Source: Spirosoma sp. (GTDB lineage: Bacteria > Bacteroidota > Bacteroidia > Cytophagales > Spirosomataceae). From it: DNA of 64,000 nucleotides. A program made the translations under genes and the position numbers. The stretch spans positions 434,001 through 498,000 of the forward strand of contig NZ_JAPLET010000019.1 in the NCBI RefSeq assembly GCF_026391055.1, in the 5' to 3' direction. Below the pieces are notes generated by a model that saw only the letters and a list, made by a program, of their open reading frames with translations, had not been told where the DNA came from and searched no databases. Numbering within the stretch: the stretch's first letter is position 1; each line of letters starts with the position of its first letter. This document shows, in pieces, positions 36,238 to 44,382 of the stretch.

Positions 36238-36711
36238 ATGATTTCTAACCAGCTACCTGCGAACCCAATGCAGGTATTGCTCTCGAAACTATCGGAAGAG
36301 CAGCCCGAACTGGCGCAATTGCTGACGACCATGCAGCAACAGCGTCAACAACAGACCAGCGAGGCCATCGAGCCACTTGATGCGGAAATTCATTGGCGCG
36401 AACAGAGTGAACAGGCGCTGTCCGAACTGAAACGAGCGAAGGCCGTCAATAACCGCCTGCTCAGGATCGTCGACGACCTTAAAGAAGCGCTAGAACAACA
36501 GGCCAACTTTGAGGATGCACTGGCAATGGCGCTCGGTGCCTGCCCCGACTGCTGGGGTGAGTCGGTCGACTGCCCGAATTGTGCCGGGCGAGGCCGTCCC
36601 GGTCATTTTGCGCCGAATCCGGCCCAGTTTAACCGGTGGGTATTGCCTACTCTACGACGGCATCCGCATTTGCTCAACGGCTTACTCACTACACGAAGAC
36701 AGTCCAATTAA
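36238..36711 (+). CDS. Small coiled-coil/zinc-ribbon protein of the cassette
   Basis: A 157-residue protein. The N-terminal two thirds is a helical, Gln/Glu-rich probable coiled coil. Residues about 100-125 form a DnaJ-like zinc ribbon with two CxxC pairs (CPDCWGESVDCPNCAGRGRPG is split across the pairs), followed by a conserved-looking basic tail (FNRWVLPTLRRHP). The ATG at 36238 leaves a 13-bp gap to the previous gene; an upstream in-frame ATG at 36202 would overlap it. The function is unknown, with protein-protein or nucleic-acid contact plausible. Confidence 0.75.
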   Translation: MISNQLPANPMQVLLSKLSEEQPELAQLLTTMQQQRQQQTSEAIEPLDAEIHWREQSEQALSELKRAKAVNNRLLRIVDDLKEALEQQANFEDALAMALGACPDCWGESVDCPNCAGRGRPGHFAPNPAQFNRWVLPTLRRHPHLLNGLLTTRRQSN

Positions 36712-36728
36712 TTTTTCACCTTTAACAC

Positions 36729-37439
36729 ATGTTCAACATGAATAGTATGTTTGAAGCCCTCGATGAAAACCAGTATTACGAGGAGTATCCTGAGAATTAT
36801 CCCTACACCGAAGGCGATAACGGCGAAGATTATAGCGAAGCCACTCGTCGGCGAACCCGCCCACAAATTTCGCCGGGCGTCCGTCAGACCACCAACTATG
36901 GCCGAAACGTACCGACAGCCGCCACAGGTGAAAACGGTCCAGTATCGCGGGGCGAATTCAAGCGCACACTCGACCGGATCTCAGCCGATGTCAATGAGAT
37001 CAAAAAAACCAGTTTAAGCCTCGGCAAATCGGTTGGTGAATTGGATCGCAAGTACGAGAGCGTTATCAAAACGATTGCCCGGAAAGACAGGCAGCAGGAT
37101 GGTACGCTACGGGCCATGCAGCAACAGAACATGCTGGCCACCCTGCTTAGTCAACCCAAGTTCCATCCCGAAAATCTACAAATCGTTCCAACAACGGACG
37201 GTAAAGGACAGCAAATTGTACAGGTACAGGGCAAAAATCCAATTGAAGTAGACATGCTGATCCCGCTGTTGCTAGGGATGATGCCTATGCAAAACGGAAA
37301 CGGATCGGGGGGTAACAACGATATGAATATGATGCTTCCGATCCTGTTACTTACCCAGGGCAGCAGCTCTACAGGCAGCAACAATTCGTTGCTGGCCGTG
37401 GCTATGATGATGGGAATGAATAACAACTCGTCTAAGTAA
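36729..37439 (+). CDS. Cassette protein with coiled coil and Met-rich hydrophobic tail
   Basis: A 236-residue protein of no recognised family. The N-terminus is acidic and Tyr-rich (QYYEEYPENYPYTEGD). The centre (about residues 75-140) is a predicted coiled coil (RTLDRISADVNEIKKTSLSL and onward). The C-terminal ~60 residues alternate two or three Met/Leu-rich hydrophobic segments (MLIPLLLGMMPMQ; MNMMLPILLLTQ; LLAVAMMMGMN) with Gly/Asn/Ser linkers. Such a tail could insert in a membrane or drive assembly. It lies 17 bp after the zinc-ribbon gene and 4 bp before the next. Confidence 0.72.
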   Translation: MFNMNSMFEALDENQYYEEYPENYPYTEGDNGEDYSEATRRRTRPQISPGVRQTTNYGRNVPTAATGENGPVSRGEFKRTLDRISADVNEIKKTSLSLGKSVGELDRKYESVIKTIARKDRQQDGTLRAMQQQNMLATLLSQPKFHPENLQIVPTTDGKGQQIVQVQGKNPIEVDMLIPLLLGMMPMQNGNGSGGNNDMNMMLPILLLTQGSSSTGSNNSLLAVAMMMGMNNNSSK

Positions 37440-37443
37440 GATC

Positions 37444-38145
37444 ATGATTACTGCTATGAATTTAATGATGGGACTGATGATAGCCGATAGCGAACAAAAA
37501 CGCATTGGCTCGGCAGCCCCCGACGATTTCCGCACGAAGGGACTGTTGTATACTATGGTTCTGAATAGTCCGGTTCTAAGTTATGTTCTGATTCATAATG
37601 AAGCTGAGCGGATTATTAGCGCCACGCCACCAGCCCCTGTTGTTACATCTGTCGCTTCAACTGCACCTGTGGCTACTACGGCACCAGCGGCAACGTCAGG
37701 TACTTCAGCACCGGTCAATCCAACACCGGCTGGTTTGGCCGCAAACCTGTTCCAGCAACTGATCGATACAGACGAACTGAAAAACTATGTCGAGAGCCTG
37801 CAATCGAAAAAGATAGAGCTTGATGGTGAGGTAGAGCATCTGAAAAGTAAATACAGAGCAGCGAAGAAAAAGATGCCGGGTGAATTAACCGATTTGTTGA
37901 AGAAAAAGGAACGGATTGACCTGATTTTGACCCAATCTAACCTTGATCTGTTGCGGAAATTGGTAAATACCAGCGATTTACAGGCTCTGGATACAGGGTC
38001 TCAGAATTTACTGATAGCACTGATGGCCTTTTCTCCTGACTGGCTCCGGCAACTGGATGAGTTATTGGCAGAGGTCCAATGTTTAATGGGACTTCCATCG
38101 CCATTTTTCAGTGATTTTACTGATCAGGAGATGCAAGCCGACTAA
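37444..38145 (+). CDS. Cassette protein, unknown function
   Basis: A 233-residue protein. It begins with a Met-rich amphipathic segment (MITAMNLMMGLMIADSEQK), then a helical region (TKGLLYTMVLNSPVLSYVLIHNEAERI). An Ala/Thr/Pro linker follows (about residues 60-95), then a charged coiled coil (about 110-160), and a helical C-terminus. The Met-rich start echoes the Met-rich tail of the preceding protein. No signal peptide or known domain. It is separated by 4 bp from both neighbours, indicating tight co-expression. Confidence 0.72.
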   Translation: MITAMNLMMGLMIADSEQKRIGSAAPDDFRTKGLLYTMVLNSPVLSYVLIHNEAERIISATPPAPVVTSVASTAPVATTAPAATSGTSAPVNPTPAGLAANLFQQLIDTDELKNYVESLQSKKIELDGEVEHLKSKYRAAKKKMPGELTDLLKKKERIDLILTQSNLDLLRKLVNTSDLQALDTGSQNLLIALMAFSPDWLRQLDELLAEVQCLMGLPSPFFSDFTDQEMQAD

Positions 38146-38149
38146 CGGA

Positions 38150-41100
38150 ATGGACCCGCGCCTGAAACTCCTGCTTGAGCAGGGCTACTTCACCGATGAG
38201 GTAGCCCTGCTGATTCGACTGCATCACCCCGACCACTTCCCAGCCGGAACCCGGGTGCTGGCTCAGTTTGGCGATGTGATCAGTGCGCGGGTGCCACGCG
38301 GTCAGATTAAAGCCGTTTACGAAGCTCCTGAAACGTGTAGCATGAAAGCGCCCCGGATTATCCCCGCTATGCAGCTGGCCCCGATGGCCGAAGAACCCAA
38401 TAATGACGATGGTAAAGGCAACTGGTTGAGTCACCCGAATAGAGCGACTCAACCAGTTGCCTTTACCGGGCAGGGTGTACTCGTCGGTATCGTTGACTGG
38501 GGTTTCGACTTCACGCATAAAAATTTTCGCCACCCGGACGGAAGCACTCGTTTCCAGGCCATCTGGATCCAGCAGATGCTGTATGATGGGCAGAATGCGT
38601 TTGGCTATGGAACGGTATTCACGGCGGATCAGATCAATGCGGCTCTGGCTACCGATACACCGTTTAAAACCTTGGGTTATCATCCAGGTCAGAGCGATTT
38701 TGCCGGACAGGGAATGCACGGTACGCACGTACTCGACATTGCTGCCGGAAACGGACAGGTAGGTGAAATGGGCATTGCGCCCCAAGCTATGCTACTAGGC
38801 GTTGAGATGGGTCATAACTGGGTGAATGGCTCCGATTTGTCGCTGGGCGATTCGGTGAAACTAGTGGAGGCAATGGCCTTTCTGGATCACCAGGCGGGGC
38901 AACTCCCACTGGTGGTGAACCTAAGTATGGGCGGGCACGGTGATGCCCATATGGGAAAGACTCTGGTGGAAATTGCCATTGACAACTGGCTTTCGAGCCG
39001 ACGGGGGCGGGCCGTTGTGCAGAGCGTGGGAAATTACTACGCAGCCCGTATTCACCACCATGGCCAGTTGTCTTCCGACAAGCCTTATCGCCTGGACTGG
39101 CAAATTCGGATTAACGATCCTACGCCGAATGAACTCGAAATCTGGTATGCGGGGACTGATGCATTCCAGGCTACCCTGCTCACTCCCGAAGGGCAGGTTG
39201 TGGGCGTGTCGGAACCGTTTCGCGATGCCGATCTGGTATTAAACGGCCAGCGCGTTGGCCGACTTTTTCATCGACAACGGGAACCAAACACCGGCTTAAA
39301 CCAGATTGACGTTATTCTGGATAATGGTTTACCGGGAGGGAACTGGGTAATCCAGTTACAGGGAAAAGTAGTAGCCAATGGCTGGTTCCACGCCTGGATT
39401 GAACGCGACGACCCTGGACAAAGCCGGTTTCCAGTAGCTCAGGCTACCCCTACGTTTACCACCAATTCCATTTGTAACGGTCAGTACAGTCTGGCCGTCG
39501 GAGCATATGATCAGTTGCAGTTAACTCGACCCATATTGCCTTTCAGTAGTTCGGGTCCCACCGTTGATTGGCGGCCTAAGCCGGATTTGACAGCGCCTGG
39601 ATCTGCTATTTTAGCGGCCCGTTCAGCATTGCCCGCAGAACTCGTATCAACGAATGGGCTATGCCGGAAAAGCGGTTCAAGTATGGCGGCTCCTCAGGTA
39701 ACCGGGGCTGTTGCATTATTAATGGAACAGTTATCAACATCGCTGCCATCCATTCAGGTCCTGCGCGACATAATCCTCAACAAGTGTGATCCTCCTTTGC
39801 CGGTTACCGCTACCTCGCCGTGGCGATTTGGTTGTGGCTACCTCAATATAGATAGGCTGCTTGGCTGGCCTGTCTCTGCGAACTTTAACCATCCTGTAGC
39901 TATGATTGACTTTAAAACATTACGCCGACCCGTTCGACCTACCAATACCGACCCGACTACAAATGCCGAACCGCAACAGTCTTTTGTCATGGAAACGGCT
40001 CCCGTACTAACTCTGACCGAATCACTGTTTGAGTGGGCCAGTAATGCCCCTCTACCCGGTGAAGCCGCTGATTTTACGGAACGACTGGTTTATCTATCTG
40101 AAGATGCAGATACATTTGCCGACAATCAACTGTCAATTGGCGAAGCCCTGTATCAGCACATGAATCCGATCTATAGCGAGTTCTTTTCGGAAGCATTAGA
40201 CGAGCGGTTTCAGTGCATAGGAAAACCTAGGCAGGCTATTCTTGGTGACTTACAGCCCGGCGATGTTATCCTGCAGCATGTGTACCCGCTGCGACTCACT
40301 TTTCAGTCTCTGTTGGCTGATCCACGCCTGTATCAACCTTCTGATTTGCAAAATCTGGGTTGGTCGGCCGACTCTGACCGCCCTGGCCAGTACGCCCGGG
40401 TGGTTGAGCGATTTCCGGCTTATCACCCCCTTCAGATGAACTTTTGCCGAAGGCTGACGGATGGGAATGGGTATCTGTTGAATGGGGTGTATATCGTACG
40501 ACATCGCCCCCGCCGGAGTCGCTTAATGAATGATGCTCCGACTGAAAACGATGGTTCTTTGGTAGCCCCCGAACCACGTATTCCATCAACGCAGTCTTCC
40601 GGGGAACTACGAGCCAGTGTAGGGCGGGGGGGGGTCAACAACCTGGATGACGTGCGACGTGTGCAGCAACTATTGCAAGGCGTAGGGTACACCGTTAGTA
40701 CAACCGGCGAGGTCGATGAACGTACGCAGGTATCAATTTCGGATTATCAACAAACCGTGGTAGGGTTAAGACCCCCGGATGGACGCATTGACCCGAATCG
40801 TCGGACTTGGCAGGCCCTGAAAGCTGGCCGACGCAGTGGCGGTAGCACATCCGATACAGGGTTACGAGCCAGTGTAGGGCGGGGGGGGGTCAACAACCTG
40901 GATGATGTGCGACGTGTTCAGCAACTATTGCAGGGCGTAGGGTATTCCATAAGCATAAACGGCGAAGTCGATAGCCTCACTCAGGCCAGTATAATAGATT
41001 ATCAGCAAACCGTCGTCGGGCTACAGCCACCCGATGGACGCATTGATCCGAATCGTCGGACCTGGCAGGCACTGGTAGCCGGACGACGCGCCAACAGTAG

Positions 41101-42784
41101 CACGCCCGTAACACCCCTAAATCCGCTGTCCGGCAGCTCGACGGCGATTGGTGAAGAAATCGCCCGGATTGCCCGGACTTACCTTGGCATTCGGGATATT
41201 GATCAGCCTCAGCGTAACTCAGGCTTTGATAATGCGGAATTTGAGCGAAAAATGAAGCAATTTGGCCTTTGGTTTAAAGGGGCTGAGTGGTGCGGCTGCT
41301 TCGTCAGAACGGTTTGGAGGGAGGCTTACCAAAATTTTGGGGATCAGACGACCATTGACCGGATTTTAGGGAATAGCGTCAATGCACGAGGGTACAAAGT
41401 GACACGGGGAACTTGGGAAACGTTCCTGTTTTTCCTGCGCGATCCCAGCTTACGGGGCCAGGTAATCCGTATGACTGGTGGGCGTACGCTGGAACTGCCG
41501 AACAACCTCGGTTCGGTTGTGGTAGGCGGTCGTCCTGAACGGACACCCACCAAAGGCAGCCTGTTTATCCTGCATGGCGAACCACCCCGCCGGATCAGAC
41601 ATGTTGGGCTGGTGACGGAGGTATTCGACAATGGAACTGTGGAGGTGATTGATGGGAATCATAGTAATCAGGTCAGCCAGGGGGTTATGCGCATGGATAA
41701 TGACCGACTACTGGGCTTTATTGAACCATTACCTGTTTCGGGAGGATTACCTATTCCTGTACCAGTACCTGTTCCGCCCATACCTGTTCCACCCGTACCC
41801 ACACCCGGCGGGGATGGCGGTAATCCGGTTCCTCCACCAACGCATGGCGGTACGTCGCTCGATACCGCCACTTTTCGGAACGCTGCTGAAATAAATGACT
41901 TCTTTCAGCGTAGCAAGGGGATGGACTTTATTGATTGGTTCAATGCGAATGTGGGGCGCAGAGGGCATTGGTCATCCATTCGGATGAACGCTACTCCAAC
42001 AGGTAAAACCCGATTTACCCAATTTTGGGATAGTATTCCGCTTGTGTTCGGTACCGATAGTATTAACTCTGCCCAGTTTCTGTCATTGCAGAGCATTATC
42101 AATAACGAAACGGGTGGCGAGTTTAGCCCAAGGGGCGAAGGGGGAAGCTTGGCGTATATGTTTGGTACGAACCCGGACTCACGCACCCAGCGCGCCCGTA
42201 AACAATCCTACAACAAGTCGCCAAACCGGAAGGCCGGTGATCTGTTCAATGATCCGGTGTTTAATGCGGCTCATGGCCAAAAGCCACTGGGGAGTCAGTT
42301 AACCAATACTACTGATCCGGTCTGGAATGGTTCCGTATTTCCGTCAGGGCAGATTCCGTCCCGCCCTGATCCGGCTGTCAATGGCTACGTCATGGAAGCC
42401 GATTTTTACAAGTTCCGGGGGCGTGGATTTATTCAGACAACCTGGCGGGATGCATATAAAAACCTGATCTCTTTTACGCAGCAGTACAATGGCCAAAACC
42501 CAATAATCAGCCAGTATGCTCAGGCTTGGAGGGGACAGAATACGGATACGGTGGCGACCCTATCATCCAATACTGATTGGGATGCTCTTTTTAGTGAAAT
42601 GGCGTTCGCTGCCAGAGCGGTAGGGATTTTCAACCGGCAAGGGGGTAACTTTCTGGGCCGTATACAACCCAATGACTGGGCCAGTATCCGGGCAGTTGCC
42701 CAGCATATTGCAGGAAGAAATGCACATGCCTACCATGATCTGTTCGAGAATCGGGTCCGCCAGATTGTTACGGCTTTTAGCTAA
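38150..42784 (+). CDS. Giant multidomain hydrolase: S8 protease, two PG-binding-like repeats, CHAP/NlpC-like and GH19/lysozyme-like domains
   Basis: A 1544-residue protein. Residues 1-85 form an N-terminal, perhaps inhibitory, segment. Residues ~105-580 are a subtilisin-like S8 domain with all three catalytic residues: D116 (GIVDWGFD), H190 (MHGTHV) and S511 (GSSMAAPQ). Residues ~640-800 are an unassigned domain. Two 85-residue repeats (LRASVGRGGVNNLDDVRRVQ...) at about 820-985 look like peptidoglycan-binding modules. A cysteine hydrolase follows (C1048 in EWCGCF, H1151 in RHVGLV), then a Pro-rich linker and a GH19/lysozyme-like domain (NNETGGEF and FRGRGFIQTTWRDAY). There is no signal peptide. 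The ATG at 38150 follows the previous stop by 4 bp. It looks built to cut both protein and peptidoglycan. Confidence 0.88.
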   Translation: MDPRLKLLLEQGYFTDEVALLIRLHHPDHFPAGTRVLAQFGDVISARVPRGQIKAVYEAPETCSMKAPRIIPAMQLAPMAEEPNNDDGKGNWLSHPNRATQPVAFTGQGVLVGIVDWGFDFTHKNFRHPDGSTRFQAIWIQQMLYDGQNAFGYGTVFTADQINAALATDTPFKTLGYHPGQSDFAGQGMHGTHVLDIAAGNGQVGEMGIAPQAMLLGVEMGHNWVNGSDLSLGDSVKLVEAMAFLDHQAGQLPLVVNLSMGGHGDAHMGKTLVEIAIDNWLSSRRGRAVVQSVGNYYAARIHHHGQLSSDKPYRLDWQIRINDPTPNELEIWYAGTDAFQATLLTPEGQVVGVSEPFRDADLVLNGQRVGRLFHRQREPNTGLNQIDVILDNGLPGGNWVIQLQGKVVANGWFHAWIERDDPGQSRFPVAQATPTFTTNSICNGQYSLAVGAYDQLQLTRPILPFSSSGPTVDWRPKPDLTAPGSAILAARSALPAELVSTNGLCRKSGSSMAAPQVTGAVALLMEQLSTSLPSIQVLRDIILNKCDPPLPVTATSPWRFGCGYLNIDRLLGWPVSANFNHPVAMIDFKTLRRPVRPTNTDPTTNAEPQQSFVMETAPVLTLTESLFEWASNAPLPGEAADFTERLVYLSEDADTFADNQLSIGEALYQHMNPIYSEFFSEALDERFQCIGKPRQAILGDLQPGDVILQHVYPLRLTFQSLLADPRLYQPSDLQNLGWSADSDRPGQYARVVERFPAYHPLQMNFCRRLTDGNGYLLNGVYIVRHRPRRSRLMNDAPTENDGSLVAPEPRIPSTQSSGELRASVGRGGVNNLDDVRRVQQLLQGVGYTVSTTGEVDERTQVSISDYQQTVVGLRPPDGRIDPNRRTWQALKAGRRSGGSTSDTGLRASVGRGGVNNLDDVRRVQQLLQGVGYSISINGEVDSLTQASIIDYQQTVVGLQPPDGRIDPNRRTWQALVAGRRANSSTPVTPLNPLSGSSTAIGEEIARIARTYLGIRDIDQPQRNSGFDNAEFERKMKQFGLWFKGAEWCGCFVRTVWREAYQNFGDQTTIDRILGNSVNARGYKVTRGTWETFLFFLRDPSLRGQVIRMTGGRTLELPNNLGSVVVGGRPERTPTKGSLFILHGEPPRRIRHVGLVTEVFDNGTVEVIDGNHSNQVSQGVMRMDNDRLLGFIEPLPVSGGLPIPVPVPVPPIPVPPVPTPGGDGGNPVPPPTHGGTSLDTATFRNAAEINDFFQRSKGMDFIDWFNANVGRRGHWSSIRMNATPTGKTRFTQFWDSIPLVFGTDSINSAQFLSLQSIINNETGGEFSPRGEGGSLAYMFGTNPDSRTQRARKQSYNKSPNRKAGDLFNDPVFNAAHGQKPLGSQLTNTTDPVWNGSVFPSGQIPSRPDPAVNGYVMEADFYKFRGRGFIQTTWRDAYKNLISFTQQYNGQNPIISQYAQAWRGQNTDTVATLSSNTDWDALFSEMAFAARAVGIFNRQGGNFLGRIQPNDWASIRAVAQHIAGRNAHAYHDLFENRVRQIVTAFS
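38411..38467. repeat. Perfect inverted repeat inside the S8 coding region
   Basis: 22-bp perfect arms (38411-38432 / 38446-38467) with a 13-nt spacer, lying within codons 88-106, just before the protease core. A stem this long and exact inside coding sequence is unusual. Confidence 0.93.
40607..41116 (+). repeat. Tandem 255-bp repeat with G9 tracts
   Basis: Two tandem copies starting at 40607 and 40862 (period 255 bp, 85 codons), nearly identical over the first ~90 bp and similar throughout. Each contains an uninterrupted run of nine G (40626-40634 and 40881-40889) encoding the GRGGV segment. They encode the two peptidoglycan-binding-like modules. The end of the second copy is approximate. 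Confidence 0.93.
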
Positions 42785-42810
42785 CCCAATTTGACGGACA
42801 GGGCTCAGGA

Positions 42811-42846
42811 CGCATCAAGTATGGTATCAGTACTATACTTGATGCG
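42811..42846 (+). terminator. Hairpin terminator of the cassette
   Basis: A 16-bp stem (12 bp perfect, CGCATCAAGTAT / ATACTTGATGCG, plus four inner pairs including one G-U) with a TCAG loop, starting 26 bp after the stop codon. T-rich sequence follows. Confidence 0.85.
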
Positions 42847-43009
42847 TTCCGTTCATTTTTAATGTACGCTAGTTGAAACTAGGCCCTTTAGGGCAAGAAT
42901 ATATTTGCTACACACCTTTAATGGCCGAGTCCATTTTTATGCAGAATGAACTAATTGATTACAGTTTCGGCTCCAGCCGAAACAGCGAGCTCTGTAAGCT
43001 TCCCTATAT

Positions 43010-43216
43010 TTAGAAGCAGTTTTCCCTAGAGTTTACCCGCCAAAAAGTAAACCCAATTGGCGACCGATGGCTTAGCGAACCATGGGGCCGTTGGGTATTG
43101 TAATAGTGTTGCCACTCTTCAAGTTTACTCCGAAATTGGCTCAAGTTGGTATGTTGGACTTGATACCTTTTACTAGACAAAAATCTAAGTAACATTAGTT
43201 TAGAAAAAAATAACAA
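43010..43216 (-). pseudogene. Integrase-core transposase fragment
   Basis: A 68-codon frame whose middle reads FRSKLEEWQHYYNTQRPHGS followed by LSHRSPIGF. This is the conserved C-terminal end of rve/DDE integrase-type transposases (IS3/IS481 group): the YNxxRPHxxL motif. The DDE core, the HTH and any terminal inverted repeats are missing, so it is a remnant marking an old insertion. Confidence 0.75.
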
Positions 43217-43222
43217 GTCTTA

Positions 43223-43247
43223 TCTCACAAATCGCTCCCCAGTGAGA
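43223..43247 (+). repeat. Dispersed TCTCA-AAACGCTCC-TGAGA motif, copy A
   Basis: TCTCA, 2 nt, AATCGCTCC, 4 nt, TGAGA. One of five plus-orientation copies between 43 and 62 kb, in the gap between the IS remnant and the PIN locus. Confidence 0.7.
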
Positions 43248-43398
43248 CAATTGCGTTTTAAGGACGAGCAACTATATGAACGGATTTGACCGTTACTACT
43301 AAAGTCTAAGGCTAATAGTTAGCGTCTATGTAGATCAGCCTTCATCACCTGATTGTGATGCACAAATAATTGAGATTCATTAGCCACAGTTTTGTTAA

Positions 43399-43602
43399 AT
43401 TGTACACATCGATCAAGCTACGGCAACGACAAACACGAAATCAAGAGCTAGGAGGCCCCTCAAGGTCAAGCTTATAAACGCATCGGGTCAAGTCATTAGA
43501 GGGATCATTCCGTCTGGGCAACTGGCAACCGAAGACCCCGGATTAGCCATAGCTGGTGAGCTTGGCAAACACAAACACCTTGATCCCACGCCCATTCCTT
43601 GA
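43399..43602 (+). CDS. Putative antitoxin ORF without a standard start codon
   Basis: An open frame of up to 67 codons directly upstream of the PIN-domain gene. It reads like real protein (PLKVKLINASGQVIRGIIPS, then GQLATEDPGLAIAGELGKH). Its TGA stop at 43600-43602 overlaps the TTG start of the PIN gene (43599-43601), the arrangement expected for a translationally coupled toxin-antitoxin pair. There is no ATG, GTG or TTG in frame after the TAA at 43396, so it starts at a rare codon or has a damaged 5' end. I do not recognise the antitoxin family. Position and coupling are the evidence. Confidence 0.5.
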   Translation: MVHIDQATATTNTKSRARRPLKVKLINASGQVIRGIIPSGQLATEDPGLAIAGELGKHKHLDPTPIP

Positions 43603-44051
43603 TTACGGTTACTAAGCCTGCCTTATTGTGTGATACGGGTCTATTGAGCCGTGTTTTCCTTGCTAAGTCACCCTTCTTGAAAGCCTATCAAACGGCCCTT
43701 GAGCAGTATCAGGAAACCATTAGCACCGCTGTTTTCATTGAGCTTCAACACTGGCTACTTATCCAATGTGGCCTGGCTATGCCCATTAGCCGAGCCGAGT
43801 ATGATCGGCATCGAAAGCGGTTGGACAATTACATCGTTTTAAACAGTGATGGCGTCAGTGAACAAGCTTTAGAGGTGGCCCGCCGATGGCCTGATACCGG
43901 TGTGGGGGATGCTTATACGATTAGCACAGCTTTAGTTTTTGATGTGCCGGTTTTTACGCTTAATTCAAAGTATTTCGAGCGGGTGAAGGGGATTACTTTA
44001 AATAAGCCGGCCAATTATCAGGAGCTACTCCAACGTACCAGGCGTACTTAA
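43599..44051 (+). CDS. PIN-domain protein, VapC-like toxin
   Basis: A 150-residue PIN-fold protein, the ribonuclease family of VapC toxins. The first acidic residue is in LLCDTGLLSRVF (about residue 12), followed by E in FIELQHW, then D in DTGVGDAYTIS. The fourth position lies in FTLNSKYFERVKG, where Asn stands where many relatives have Asp. The start codon is TTG, overlapping the stop of the short upstream ORF. The Asn may alter metal binding, although TLN-type VapC-like proteins are common in my recollection. Likely part of a toxin-antitoxin module. Confidence 0.8.
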   Translation: MITVTKPALLCDTGLLSRVFLAKSPFLKAYQTALEQYQETISTAVFIELQHWLLIQCGLAMPISRAEYDRHRKRLDNYIVLNSDGVSEQALEVARRWPDTGVGDAYTISTALVFDVPVFTLNSKYFERVKGITLNKPANYQELLQRTRRT

Positions 44052-44382
44052 GAAGAACAACCGCGATTACCCAATCTGTTATCGTTGCACTGCTAAAGCC
44101 TAAAGGCGAAATTGACCCAATAAACGGGCTTTTCATGCGACACTATTTACTTTTTGATGCTTTTCCAGCAAGTACGGGTATAGATTACAACGCTGGCTAA
44201 AATCGCCAGAAAATAAATGGGACGGGAAGTAGACAGGGAATTCGGATTACGAGTAAACTCACCGATCACTACAGCAATAAGGTAATTACTTTAGGTTGTA
44301 AATGACTTATTGTCAATGCTTAATCAACGGGCGACTGGCGTGTGGGCCGCTTTCGGCATCGGCAATTCTTGACGCGGTCAGG
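44052..44382. other. Gene-free stretch
   Basis: No gene or RNA recognised. Only a short CTGGC/GCCAG hairpin near 44190-44213 was seen. It lies between the PIN gene and the convergent response regulator. Confidence 0.4.

Noticed and set aside
38117..38785. 222-codon minus-strand ORF inside the S8 gene
   Set aside because: Its protein-like appearance comes partly from the 22-bp inverted repeat, which makes both strands encode a similar peptide; the plus-strand protease motifs are decisive.
40607..41116. CRISPR-like or satellite array
   Set aside because: Only two long coding repeats with protein-level conservation; they are protein modules, not a spacer array. No CRISPR array was seen anywhere in the window.
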